From Kiritimatiellia bacterium (GTDB taxonomy: Bacteria; Verrucomicrobiota; Kiritimatiellia; RFP12; UBA1067), in contig JAQUEX010000009.1 of NCBI GenBank assembly GCA_028684935.1, forward strand, positions 1 through 35,499: a stretch of 35,499 nucleotides of DNA, in the 5' to 3' direction. Below the pieces are notes generated by a model. It had not been told where the DNA came from, made no database searches, and saw only the letters and a program-made list of their open reading frames with translations. Positions 8,813 through 17,049 of the stretch are shown here, piece after piece. Made by a program: the position numbers and the translations under genes. Each line of letters starts with the position of its first letter. Within the stretch, counting starts at the first letter, position 1.

Positions 8813-8844
8813 GTATGGGACTTTCTGATCGCGAGTATATGCAG

Positions 8845-8860
8845 CCCGGCTTCCGCCGGG
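8845..8860. repeat. REP-like palindrome CCCGGC-TTCC-GCCGGG
   Basis: A perfect 6-bp stem (8845-8850 with 8855-8860) and a TTCC loop, in the 120-bp gap between two minus-strand genes. Sequence and shape resemble REP elements with CCGG-type stems. It could equally serve as a weak terminator for the ThyX-like gene. No RAYT transposase is present in the window. Confidence 0.4.
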
Positions 8861-8932
8861 ACGATGCGGCAGCCCCGGCGAGCTGGTGGCAGTGTCTGCG
8901 TTTCTGGTTGTGGCGCGTCTGGAACGGGTGCG

Positions 8933-9502
8933 TTACAGTCCGGTGGCGCGATAGGCGGCCAGCGCCTCCTGGTAAGCGGCGGTTTTGACGTAGCCGCAGC
9001 TCTTGAACTCCGGGCAGAAGCCGCGGTAGACGCACTCTGGCACGCACACGCTGAAAAGTTCGGGTTCACACCGCTTGACCTCTTCCAGCACGAGTGCCCA
9101 GGCCGATGTCGTTTCGGATGAAGCCTGGCGGCAAAGGCGCTTGCGAGAAATGAAGATGACCGCTTGCGCGTTGGCAAAGCACTCGTGGTTGACCGGAGCA
9201 GACTGAGGCATGGACGTGCGGTCGACGCCGGTGCGGTCGGTACGCTGGGTGCTGACAAAGTGTTCAATGCCGATTTTGTGGCGTACGAAATGAACGCTCA
9301 CCCAGTAGGGCAGATCGATCCATTTCCACTTGAACGTCATCTGGCGAATGGGTGAATGCTCAGAGAGCAGGATGCGGCGCTTCCAGACGCTGCTGGGCTC
9401 TTTTTCGCCCTCCGTCATACGAATGGTGGTGCGCGCGGCATCCGCGACATCGCGCCATGCAAAGCGCGTTTTGAAATACTTGAGGGTTACAGCCTGTTCC
9501 AT
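8933..9502 (-). CDS. Divergent ThyX-like protein (FAD-dependent thymidylate synthase fold)
   Basis: A 189-residue protein with ThyX hallmarks. HSPIRQMTF at residues 49-57 matches the segment before the substrate helix. R74-H75-K76 followed by seven residues and Ser84 matches the RHRX7S flavin/dUMP motif, except that the third Arg is Lys. The C-terminal half keeps the L-C-x-Q-A-x-x-E-T helix and the CVYRGFCPEFKSCGY segment, which resembles the G-Y/F-C-P-E-x-K-x-C-G end of ThyX. Four Cys (153, 157, 163, 169) could bind metal. Known ThyX proteins methylate dUMP with methylene-tetrahydrofolate, FAD and NADPH; many are 200-260 residues. This one is short and substituted, so it may be a true ThyX or a relative with a new role. 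No thyA is seen nearby. Confidence 0.7.
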   Translation of the reverse strand: MEQAVTLKYFKTRFAWRDVADAARTTIRMTEGEKEPSSVWKRRILLSEHSPIRQMTFKWKWIDLPYWVSVHFVRHKIGIEHFVSTQRTDRTGVDRTSMPQSAPVNHECFANAQAVIFISRKRLCRQASSETTSAWALVLEEVKRCEPELFSVCVPECVYRGFCPEFKSCGYVKTAAYQEALAAYRATGL

Positions 9503-9579
9503 GAGCGTGAAGTTTGACTTTTTTTGCGGAGGAAATCAATCCGATTCACGCGTTTGAGTGTGGCGTGGTCGGAGGGTTG

Positions 9580-9588
9580 TGATATACT
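9580..9588 (+). promoter_or_regulatory. Extended -10 promoter TGATATACT close to the PhnP-like start
   Basis: TGATATACT (9580-9588) matches an extended -10 element (TG-n-TATAAT type). The expected transcription start, about 7 nt downstream, falls on or next to ATG 9596, which implies a leaderless transcript. No good -35 box is at the usual distance, as expected for extended -10 promoters. Confidence 0.45.
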
Positions 9589-9595
9589 GGGCCGA

Positions 9596-10417
9596 ATGTC
9601 CATGGAATTGACTTTTCTGGGGACGGGAACATCGGTCGGCATCCCCATGATTGGCTGTCATTGTCCGGTGTGTTCGTCCGCGAATCCGCGCAATGTCCGG
9701 CGGCGCACGAGCCTGTATGTGAAGACGGAGACGGTTGCTCTGGTCATCGACACGCCGCCGGATTTCCGTCAGCAGATGCTGGATTTCCGGATCGAGCGGC
9801 TGGACGCCGTGGTGTTCACGCATGCGCATGCCGACCATATCTTCGGGTTCGACGACATCCGCCGCTTCAACACCTTGAGTGGCAAAGTGATTCCGGCGTA
9901 CGGTGATGCCGAGACGCTGGATGATGTGCGGCGCGTGTTCAATTATATCGGCAACCGTCCTTCGTCGCAGGGCTTGTATCGGCCGCTGGCGGATTTCATC
10001 GAGGTCACGGGGCCGTTTCAGGTCGGGGATATCCGGTTTACGCCGTTGGATGTGCGGCATGGGCGCAAGATGACAGGCTACCTGCTGGAGGCAGGCGCGT
10101 TGCGTGTGGGATACGTGCCGGATTGCCATGAAATGCCGGCGGCGACGGTCAAGCGGCTGGTCGGCGTGGACGTCATGATTTTGGATGCGCTGCGCTACCG
10201 GCCGCATCCCTCCCACATCTGTGTCGAAGAGAGTCTTGCGTTGTTGGCGCAGATTGCTCCTCGGGCCGCGTATTTGATCCATCTGTGCCACGATCTGGAT
10301 CATGATGTGCTGGCGGGTGCGTTGCCGCCCGGGGTGCGGGTGAGCTATGACGGTCTCAGGGTCAGGCTTGAGGCGCGGGCAGAGGGTACGGTATGGTCAG
10401 AGGAGGGTGCATCATGA
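9596..10417 (+). CDS. MBL-fold metallo-hydrolase, PhnP-like
   Basis: A 273-residue metallo-beta-lactamase-fold protein. The metal motif HAHADH is at residues 76-81, after a D-T-P-P-D-F-R strand. The N-terminal segment GTGTSVGIPMIGCHCPVC has the Cys/His cluster seen in PhnP (phosphoribosyl 1,2-cyclic phosphate phosphodiesterase) and relatives. Later His and Asp ligands are in DVRHG, VPDCHE and HLCHDLDHD. There is no phn operon around it, so a different cyclic phosphate or phosphodiester substrate is possible. ATG 9596 is preferred (ATG 9602 is possible). No Shine-Dalgarno lies within 15 bp, matching the leaderless promoter noted just upstream. The stop overlaps the next start by four bases (ATGA). 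Confidence 0.85.
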   Translation: MSMELTFLGTGTSVGIPMIGCHCPVCSSANPRNVRRRTSLYVKTETVALVIDTPPDFRQQMLDFRIERLDAVVFTHAHADHIFGFDDIRRFNTLSGKVIPAYGDAETLDDVRRVFNYIGNRPSSQGLYRPLADFIEVTGPFQVGDIRFTPLDVRHGRKMTGYLLEAGALRVGYVPDCHEMPAATVKRLVGVDVMILDALRYRPHPSHICVEESLALLAQIAPRAAYLIHLCHDLDHDVLAGALPPGVRVSYDGLRVRLEARAEGTVWSEEGAS

Positions 10418-11247
10418 AACGAGGATCGGGATGGGCATGTGTCGTCAGCGCGGTTCTGCTGGCGGTGGCTGCTCGCGGGCAGCAGTTTGACGTCAAGCTG
10501 ACGTTGGCGTATTCGGTGTTTGTTATCGGCGAACCGGTTGTGGTTCAGGTTGACCTGTTGAACGCGACGCGTGACCAGGTCGATGTTGGCGCTCCGGGGT
10601 CGACGTCGGTCTTGCTGGTGGAGATTACGAAGGGGGGGGCGATCAATGAGTTGCCCCCGTACCGCGAGGATCCGGTTGTCGCGCCGTTCACGTTAAAACC
10701 GGGTGAGACGGCGCAGCGCCGCCTCGCGCTCGACAAGTGGTTTTCGCTCGAACAGGAGGGCAAATACATGGCGCGAGTGGTCCTTGTGCACCGCGGCATG
10801 CGCTATGAGTCGGTTAAAAAGAGCTTTGACGTGGTGCCGGGCATGTCGCTCGGCGGAGGCGTGCAGATGTTTGTGAACCATGACCAGCTCAAGCGTCAGT
10901 TCAAGCTGGTCTTTTGGCACCGCAATCAGGAAGACCGGCTTTTCTTGCGCATCGAAGACGATCCCGGCGAACGGATCTGGGATTCGATCGATCTCGGCAC
11001 GCTGATGCGCGCCACGCCGCCCAAGCTCGACATTTCGCCGGAAGGCGAGGTCACGGTCATTCACCGGGCGACACAGGATGCTTTCCTGAGGACGATGCTG
11101 TGGTCGCTGCCGGATGCTGTTGAGGTCATCGAGCGCAACTCGCTGGTAGATCCGGAAATCTCCGCCTCGCAACGGGTCAACGCCCTGTATGGCGAAGGCG
11201 CTGATGAGCGCAAAGATGAGAAAAAACCGTGGTGGAAATTCTGGTGA
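10414..11247 (+). CDS. Secreted hypothetical protein with beta-sandwich-like core
   Basis: A 277-residue protein I do not recognise. The N-terminus is a Sec signal: M-K-R, a hydrophobic stretch to about residue 19, then A-R-G-Q cleavage. The body is rich in beta strands (for example YSVFVIGEPVVVQVDLLN), resembling an Ig-like or intracellular-proteinase-inhibitor-like sandwich. The C-terminus ends in a charged tail followed by P-W-W-K-F-W. The start is strong: a perfect AGGAGG at 10401-10406 and a 4-bp ATGA overlap with the PhnP-like gene, implying coupled translation. The S41 protease follows after 45 bp, so a periplasmic function linked to that protease is plausible. Confidence 0.75.
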   Translation: MKRGSGWACVVSAVLLAVAARGQQFDVKLTLAYSVFVIGEPVVVQVDLLNATRDQVDVGAPGSTSVLLVEITKGGAINELPPYREDPVVAPFTLKPGETAQRRLALDKWFSLEQEGKYMARVVLVHRGMRYESVKKSFDVVPGMSLGGGVQMFVNHDQLKRQFKLVFWHRNQEDRLFLRIEDDPGERIWDSIDLGTLMRATPPKLDISPEGEVTVIHRATQDAFLRTMLWSLPDAVEVIERNSLVDPEISASQRVNALYGEGADERKDEKKPWWKFW

Positions 11248-11292
11248 ACGGCGCGCAGATGAGGAGCTGACCGCACGGGGAAGGGACACGTC

Positions 11293-12570
11293 ATGAGAGG
11301 ATGCTGGCAAACGTTTGGGGGCATGGTTGCGGTGGGCGTGACGCTGGGGTGTGCGTCGACGCGGCGCGATGCGCCGGCGGTTGAGACTCCGCCGGCGGAT
11401 GCTGATGTGGCGGCGTATGATGATCTCGCGGTGCTGACTGAAGCGCTGTTGCTGGTGCAGCGACATTATGTGGAAGAGGTCCCGCTGCAGGAGATCGTTT
11501 ATGGCGCGATCGATGGTATGTTGCTCGGGCTGGATCCCAATTCCTCATTCCTGCCGCCGAAGCCGCTGGCCGTTCTGGAGGAGGAGACGCGCGGCTCGTT
11601 CGGGGGCATCGGCGTCAGTGTCGGCTTGGAGGAGGACGGCGTCAAAGTGATCGCGCCGCTTGAAGACTCGCCGGCGTTCAAAGCCGGCATCCACGCGGGC
11701 GATACAATCAAGGCGGTCGATGGCAAAAAGATGTCCGGCGTCTCGATGGATGACGCCGTCAAGGCCATGCGCGGCGAAAAGGGCTCTGAGGTCAAGGTGA
11801 CGGTCGAGCGTGCGAATGGTGAAACGGTCGATGTGGCTCTGGTGCGCGATGACATCAAACTGGCCAGCGTCAAAGGCGTGCGTGAATTGGGCGACGGCAT
11901 TGGCTATCTGCGCATCACGCAGTTCAGCGAGCATGCGGGAGAGGATTTCGCTCAGGCGATGGCCCGGCTGGAAAAAGCCAAGGTCAAGGAGCTTATCCTC
12001 GATCTGCGCGATAATCCGGGCGGGCTGCTGGAGTCGGCTGTGGCCGTGACCGAGCAGGTCTTGGAGCGCGGCGCGGAAATCGTCAGCGTGCGCGGGCGCG
12101 ACGGCGAGCAGAAGCAGCAGCGCTTTGAAGCGGGGCCGTGCAAGAACCGGTTCGCTCAGATTCCGCTCGCGGTGCTGGTGAATGGCAGCAGCGCGAGCGC
12201 GGCTGAAATCGTGGCCGGCGCACTCAAAGCGCACAAGCGGGCCGTGTTGGTTGGCGAAACGACCTATGGCAAGGCATCGGTGCAGAATGTGATCAAATTG
12301 GCGCTACGCCCTGAGTGCGCGGTGCGGTTGACGACGGGCTATTATTTCACGCCGGACGGCGCGATGATCCACGGCAAAGGCATCGTGCCGGATGTGGAGG
12401 TGCCGGTGTCGAAAAGCGCTTGGCGGCAGACGCAAATGAGGCGCTTGTTTGAAGAGATGCCGGGCGCAGTGAGCAGCGGCATGACGAACATGGTTAACGA
12501 CGTCCGCGACATGCAGTTGGAGCGCGCCCAAGAGCTGCTGAAGGGCGCGCGCATTCTGAACAACGGGTGA
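11293..12570 (+). CDS. S41 family C-terminal processing peptidase (CtpA-type, PDZ domain)
   Basis: A 425-residue periplasmic serine protease. An N-terminal signal ends V-T-L-G-C at residue 20, possibly a lipoprotein site although Thr at -3 is unusual. An N-terminal helical part follows, then a PDZ domain (about 90-175, with the GIGVSVGLEEDG and AGIHAGDTIKAVDG stretches). The S41 catalytic core has Ser302 in GSSASAAE, Lys327 in YGKASVQ and Gln331; the Ser-Lys spacing of 25 matches characterised Ctp proteases. They cleave protein tails in the periplasm, often controlling cell-wall hydrolases. GGGGAAGGGA at 11277-11286 supports the start. tsaD follows after 20 bp. Confidence 0.94.
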   Translation: MRGCWQTFGGMVAVGVTLGCASTRRDAPAVETPPADADVAAYDDLAVLTEALLLVQRHYVEEVPLQEIVYGAIDGMLLGLDPNSSFLPPKPLAVLEEETRGSFGGIGVSVGLEEDGVKVIAPLEDSPAFKAGIHAGDTIKAVDGKKMSGVSMDDAVKAMRGEKGSEVKVTVERANGETVDVALVRDDIKLASVKGVRELGDGIGYLRITQFSEHAGEDFAQAMARLEKAKVKELILDLRDNPGGLLESAVAVTEQVLERGAEIVSVRGRDGEQKQQRFEAGPCKNRFAQIPLAVLVNGSSASAAEIVAGALKAHKRAVLVGETTYGKASVQNVIKLALRPECAVRLTTGYYFTPDGAMIHGKGIVPDVEVPVSKSAWRQTQMRRLFEEMPGAVSSGMTNMVNDVRDMQLERAQELLKGARILNNG

Positions 12571-12590
12571 GGGGAGGGGGAGGTCGGGCC

Positions 12591-13670
12591 ATGCTTGTTT
12601 TGGGGATTGAGACATCCTGCGATGAGTCCGCTGCCGCCGTGGTCGAGGATGGCCGGCGTGTGCGTTCCAGCGTGATCTTCAGCCAGGTCCCCCTGCATCA
12701 GCCCTATGGCGGCGTGGTGCCGGAGATCGCGTCACGGAGTCATGTCGAGAAGATCGGCGGGGTGATCGGCGAGGCCATGCGCGAGGCGTTTGCGTCCGGC
12801 GCCGGCGGCGGTCCGGTTTTGCCTGAATGGTGGCGGCAGATCGATGCGGTCGCCGTGACCTATGGCCCCGGTCTCGCCAGTTCGCTGATCGTCGGGCTCT
12901 CGGCCGCTAAAGGGCTGGCGCTGCGGCTGGGCAAACCGCTGGTTGGAATCAATCACATCGAGGCGCATCTGCACTCGGTTTTTCTGGCCCCGTCGGCGCC
13001 AGAGCCGTTGGAGACCGGGCCGTTGCTGGGGCTGGTGGTCTCGGGCGGGCACACCTGCTGGATCGATTCCGACCGGCCGGGCCGCTACCGCATTATCGGC
13101 CAGACGCTCGACGATGCGGCGGGCGAGGCGTTTGACAAGGCCGCGAAGCTGCTGGGGTTGGGCTATCCCGGCGGACCGGCGATTGACCGGGTCGCGCGCC
13201 AGGCCGCGCGGCGCGATGCCGTGGCGTTTCCCAAAGGCAGCCCGAGGCCGGGCAATCCGGCGCTCGGCGACATGCGCGCCGAGCTGTGCGTGAGCTTCAG
13301 CGGACTCAAGACCGCCCTGATGTACCGGCTGCGCGAGCACCCGCCGCGTGATGAGGCCGAGGTGGCGGAAATTGCGGCCGCGTATCAGGAAGCGATTGTG
13401 GAGGCTCTGGCTGAACGCTGCGCACGCGCCTTGCGCGGTTCCCGCTACCGTGCTCTGGCGGTTGGCGGCGGTGTCTCGCTCAATCGCCGCCTGCGCGAAC
13501 GGCTGCACGAGGTGACGGCGGATGCCGGCGTGACGCTGCTGATGGCGGAACCCCGTTTCTGCGGCGACAATGCCGCGATGATCGCCGGCTTGGCCGGCAT
13601 GGGCGTCGGGGTCACCGGCGAAGAGGCGATGCGCTTGGATGTGGCTCCCGCGCTGGAGGCCGGCGAATGA
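12591..13670 (+). CDS. tsaD: tRNA N6-adenosine threonylcarbamoyltransferase
   Basis: It transfers the threonylcarbamoyl group to A37 of ANN-decoding tRNAs, working with TsaB and TsaE in the cytoplasm. It is 359 residues long, against a usual length of about 340. The ASKHA-type N-terminus VLGIETSCDES is clear. The metal-binding HIEAH motif has His122 and His126. GLVVSGGHT and the C-terminal metal region FCGDNAAMIA are also conserved. ATG 12591 is chosen over upstream codons because GGGGGAGG precedes it and the family begins at this point. Partners tsaB and tsaE are not in the window. Confidence 0.97.
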   Translation: MLVLGIETSCDESAAAVVEDGRRVRSSVIFSQVPLHQPYGGVVPEIASRSHVEKIGGVIGEAMREAFASGAGGGPVLPEWWRQIDAVAVTYGPGLASSLIVGLSAAKGLALRLGKPLVGINHIEAHLHSVFLAPSAPEPLETGPLLGLVVSGGHTCWIDSDRPGRYRIIGQTLDDAAGEAFDKAAKLLGLGYPGGPAIDRVARQAARRDAVAFPKGSPRPGNPALGDMRAELCVSFSGLKTALMYRLREHPPRDEAEVAEIAAAYQEAIVEALAERCARALRGSRYRALAVGGGVSLNRRLRERLHEVTADAGVTLLMAEPRFCGDNAAMIAGLAGMGVGVTGEEAMRLDVAPALEAGE

Positions 13671-13911
13671 TGACCGTATACCTGTTACTTGCCGTGTGGA
13701 TGGCTTGGGCCGTCCCGGCTGCCGCCTCTTTGGCAGGCGAGACGCCTGTTTCTCTGGCCGCGCGAGGGTCGGACCAAGAGGCGACGCTGAGCCAGCAAAC
13801 GGTTGGTGGCAGGGATATGCGAGTGGAGCGCGTGTTTGACCGAAGAAGAGCAGTTGAACAGCCGGATTCAGGATGGATGCGGAGCACAGTCGTGTTACGC
13901 TCAGAGACGCG
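13667..13911 (+). other. Gene-poor stretch with a possible remnant signal-peptide ORF
   Basis: An ORF starts with ATGA overlap at the tsaD stop. Its first 21 residues (MMTVYLLLAVWMAWAVPAAAS) look like a signal peptide. Beyond about 80 residues it runs antisense through the well-supported minus-strand gene 13912-14763, ending at 14083. I treat it as a doubtful or decayed gene. The rest of the gap holds only the inverted repeat listed separately. Confidence 0.3.
13723..13783. repeat. Nested inverted repeat between convergent genes
   Basis: Outer arms CGCCTCTT (13723-13730) and AAGAGGCG (13776-13783) enclose a perfect hairpin CAGGCG-AGA-CGCCTG (13734-13748). It lies between tsaD and the end of the convergent minus-strand operon. 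It has no T-tract but could act as a bidirectional transcription barrier or be a dispersed repeat. Confidence 0.4.
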
Positions 13912-14763
13912 TCACTTCGTCTTGCGCGAGGGCTTGGGCCCGCCGATCGGAACGAAGGGTTTTGTCGCGCCCGGCTTGCTGCCCGTCCATGACTTGCCGT
14001 CGAATCCCTTGGTGGCCGCGCCGGCCGAGATCTTGACCTCGTCGGCCAGACCGATCTCCACGATCTTGACATCATCGACGTAGAGATAACCGGTGTTGCA
14101 CTTATCCACACCGGTGGCGTCAAGTGCAAGGATCTTGAGCATCAGCCACTCGCAATTTTCCAAATGGCTCTGCTGCAGCTCTGTGCGTCCGAACGTCGGG
14201 ATGACGCTTTCAACCCGCTTCCACTGTTTCGGCACATGGGAAAACTCGCCGGTGTCGGCGTTGTTAAAGTAGATAACTTGGAATCGCACGGCTTCGCGCA
14301 GGTCGGCGAAAGAGGGATTGTTGCTTTTGACCGCGCGCGGGTGCCACCGGTAGCCGATCGGATAGATGCGGCACTTGGGCCCCGGCCCGCCTGTCGTGCC
14401 GATCGATCGTGCCGAGAGCGAAATCATGTATTTCTTCTTGGGGTCGAAGCGGATGGGGGCCGTGTAAACCTGCACGCCTTGGTTGATGCACACCGTGTGG
14501 ACCGTGGCGTCCAGGCGCAGCACATGCGGCCGCATGGACGCTTTGTCTTCCACCACCGACACGTAGGTGTGGTTTTTCAGGTAGTGCTTGTTGTGGTCGA
14601 AGACGTAGAGCCAATGGTTGAGCGGATCAGCCGGGTCATCGAAATGCCCGTTTTTGAAGAGGTTCAATTCTGCAGGCTTGCTCTGCTGCGCGTGCGCGGC
14701 GTGTGCCGCGCAGAGGCCGAAGATCAATGCTGCTGTCCAAGAGAGTGTCTTTGTGGCGTGCAT
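13912..14763 (-). CDS. Secreted carbohydrate-binding-like (galactose-binding fold) protein
   Basis: A 283-residue exported protein. A signal peptide covers about residues 1-25 (ending A-H-A-Q). The mature part starts with the E-L-N-L-F-K-N-G-H-F-D-D pattern typical of CBM4/9-like or DUF642-like galactose-binding sandwiches (N-x-G-F/H-F-E/D near the start). Strands such as KYMISLSARS and a late YLYVDDVKIVEIG fit the same fold. The C-terminus is a Gly/Lys/Pro-rich tail. AAGGAGA upstream of the ATG supports the start. It is the last gene of the VWA/DUF4159 operon, 21 bp after the VWA/GATase gene. The ligand is unknown; the link to the operon may be only transcriptional. Confidence 0.7.
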   Translation of the reverse strand: MHATKTLSWTAALIFGLCAAHAAHAQQSKPAELNLFKNGHFDDPADPLNHWLYVFDHNKHYLKNHTYVSVVEDKASMRPHVLRLDATVHTVCINQGVQVYTAPIRFDPKKKYMISLSARSIGTTGGPGPKCRIYPIGYRWHPRAVKSNNPSFADLREAVRFQVIYFNNADTGEFSHVPKQWKRVESVIPTFGRTELQQSHLENCEWLMLKILALDATGVDKCNTGYLYVDDVKIVEIGLADEVKISAGAATKGFDGKSWTGSKPGATKPFVPIGGPKPSRKTK

Positions 14764-14784
14764 GGCGTCTCCTTGCGTTTTCGC

Positions 14785-17016
14785 TTACGACATGTTTTTC
14801 AACTTGCGTGTGACCCATTCTATCGCCAATAGTGCGATCAGGCAAGCCAGCACGAAAGGGGTTTGCCAGAGCGAACGGTACTCGAGCTTGCGTTCACGCC
14901 GCTCGTTGACGCGCAGGTCCTGAAGGGTGGCGTCGATCTCTTCCGGCGTGCCGTAGCGCCCGCCGCTCGAACGGGCCAGCGCCTTTAATACGTTGTCATT
15001 GATGGGCTTCAGCACCATTTCTTGCGAGGTCGCACGCACCGTGAAAAGGCACGGGGTCGACACAATTTTTTTGCCATCGATCTCGACCGTCGCCATGGCG
15101 CGGTAATTGCCGGGTTCGTTCGGCACGAACTCGGCGACATAGCCGGGGAGCTCTGCACCGCCCGAGGCCTGGATCGAACGGCCGGCCATGGCGAGCGGAA
15201 TGACGCGGTCGGAGGGCGTTGTGATCTCACACGACACCTTCCAGTTCTTGCGGGTCTCGTTGGGCGGGATGACCAGACGGCTTTGCAGGATCGCGGGGTC
15301 ACCCACGGCAATGGTGCCGGCGTCGGTGAAAAGTTCGAGATGATAGTTGTCGAGGTCGCTTTCAGAAGGCGACATCCACTGCACGATCTGGCGCCAGAAT
15401 TTCGGGTAAGGCTTGTCTTCGCCGGGCTGCATGACCCAGCGCCAGAGCGAGTCGGTCAGCACGGCCAGCACCTTGCCTTGGCCATAGATGCGTGAGACCA
15501 GGAGCGGGTGGGTGCCGCTGTCGGTCTGGGCCTCGGCCAGTGCGAAGGCGCCGCCGGAAAGGGTGACGCCGGTAAATACGGAAAGAACAGGCGGCAAGGC
15601 GGACGGCATGTCGGGGTTGTTGGCCAGTGCCGGATGGGCGCGTCCCTCTGCGGTCCACGCGACGTTGAATTTGCCCTCCAGCGCCGGTGAGCCGGCGCGT
15701 GTGAACGGCAGCAGCTTGGCGAGCTCGGTTTGGGCGATGCCGGACGCGCCCCACAGCTTCTGCCCGCCGAGGAGGATCAGGCTGCCGCCTTTTTCGACAA
15801 AGCCTAGAATCGTGCGGCAGTGTTCAGCCGAGAGCGCTTCGGCATCGAAGTCGCCGAGAACGATAATTTTGTTGAGGCTGATCTGCTCCGGTGTGAGGTC
15901 GAAGACGAGCCCTTGGCGATCGCCGTACGCGATCCACTCTTTGGTGCCGGGGGCGGTGCGGCTGGGCATTTGGAAGAAGGCCAGAGGCGTGATATCCTTG
16001 TTGGCGAACAGGGAACGGGCGAAGTGTTTGCTTTCGAAACGAGGCACGTCCTCGAGGAACAGCACGCGGTTTTTGGCATCCAGAACATCCACGGCAACAA
16101 CCATTTCGTTGTCATTGGTCTGCACCTCGCCGGGCAGGACCGGAATGCGTACGGTGTAGGTTTCGGTGCCCACTTCGGGATGGGAGAGCTTGAATTGCAC
16201 GTCGCGGCTGCCGCCTTCGGGCGGAAGCTGGACCGCAACCTTGTCGATCTCTTTCCCGGTTTTGAGCAATTGAACCTGAAAGGGCTCGCCTTTGCCGCCC
16301 TGACCGGCGACCGTGACCGACATCGCCGTATCCCAGCCGACGATCGCGCGGCGCGGCGTGTCGACCATGTCCACGCGCATGTCGGGCTTGTCGTCGGGCA
16401 GGCCGGGTTTTTCAAGTTCTGCGACGTAGAGGGGTGCCGGCCACGTCAGTTCGGCCCACGTGTCTTTCTTCTCACGCGTGTCGATCGCGTCTGTCAACAC
16501 CAGAACGCCCGCCAACTCCTGGCCGCGCAAGCGCTCAAAAAGCCGGTTGAGACTCAGGTTGAGGTGCGAAGACTTTCCCTCAGGTTTGAGTGTGCCGAGC
16601 TGGTCGAGGCCGACCGGCGAGTCGAGGTCAGCGTGGAAAGGATAGACCTCAAGCAAGCAAGAGGCCCGCAGCTTTTTGATCCAGTCAGCCTCGTTCAGCA
16701 GCGCCATGGCCGATTCCCAGCGGGTGCGCTGGGCAGTTACATCGGCGCTTTGACTCATAGAGCCGGAAACATCCAGCAGAACAATGAACCGTGGCTTGAT
16801 GACTTCTGTGAGCGCGCTTTTCTTGCCGGGCAGCAGCAGCACCCAGAAAAAGGCCAGCAGAAACAGCAGGCGCAAGCCGACCAAGGTGAAGCCGGTCGAC
16901 GAGCGTGGCAGATAACGCCACGCGGCATAAGCCACGACGGCAAGCGAAGCCACGAGCGCCAAGAGGATCATGGCGCCCGAGATGCTGTTTTCAAAAATCC
17001 ATTCTGCGGTAGGCAT
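14785..17016 (-). CDS. VWA-domain membrane protein with glutamine-amidotransferase-like domain
   Basis: A 743-residue membrane protein. Two N-terminal membrane helices (about 14-33 and 44-62) precede a VWA domain with MIDAS motif D82-V-S84-G-S86 and a VLVLTDAIDT strand. Beta-rich domains and a class-I-GATase-like region follow (about 300-520, including the LILLGGQKLWGASG stretch). A further beta sandwich comes next, then one C-terminal helix (about 720-735, ending I-E-W-V-T-R). Such proteins occur next to BatA and DUF58 in PVC bacteria. They may form a metal-dependent envelope complex with MoxR ATPases, but the function is not established. No strong Shine-Dalgarno is seen. It lies 33 bp after the BatA gene. 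Confidence 0.85.
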   Translation of the reverse strand: MPTAEWIFENSISGAMILLALVASLAVVAYAAWRYLPRSSTGFTLVGLRLLFLLAFFWVLLLPGKKSALTEVIKPRFIVLLDVSGSMSQSADVTAQRTRWESAMALLNEADWIKKLRASCLLEVYPFHADLDSPVGLDQLGTLKPEGKSSHLNLSLNRLFERLRGQELAGVLVLTDAIDTREKKDTWAELTWPAPLYVAELEKPGLPDDKPDMRVDMVDTPRRAIVGWDTAMSVTVAGQGGKGEPFQVQLLKTGKEIDKVAVQLPPEGGSRDVQFKLSHPEVGTETYTVRIPVLPGEVQTNDNEMVVAVDVLDAKNRVLFLEDVPRFESKHFARSLFANKDITPLAFFQMPSRTAPGTKEWIAYGDRQGLVFDLTPEQISLNKIIVLGDFDAEALSAEHCRTILGFVEKGGSLILLGGQKLWGASGIAQTELAKLLPFTRAGSPALEGKFNVAWTAEGRAHPALANNPDMPSALPPVLSVFTGVTLSGGAFALAEAQTDSGTHPLLVSRIYGQGKVLAVLTDSLWRWVMQPGEDKPYPKFWRQIVQWMSPSESDLDNYHLELFTDAGTIAVGDPAILQSRLVIPPNETRKNWKVSCEITTPSDRVIPLAMAGRSIQASGGAELPGYVAEFVPNEPGNYRAMATVEIDGKKIVSTPCLFTVRATSQEMVLKPINDNVLKALARSSGGRYGTPEEIDATLQDLRVNERRERKLEYRSLWQTPFVLACLIALLAIEWVTRKLKNMS

Positions 17017-17049
17017 ATCAAAAGTCTGGCGTGTCAGCGGGGTGAGTCA

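Noticed and set aside
12732-14129. 465-residue minus-strand ORF across tsaD
   Set aside because: Antisense to tsaD, whose motifs are unmistakable; the translation is Arg/Pro-rich and without domains.
14164-14832. 222-residue plus-strand ORF
   Set aside because: It lies wholly antisense to the secreted carbohydrate-binding-like gene and the end of the VWA gene; its protein shows no domain, and GC-rich codon bias alone explains the open frame.
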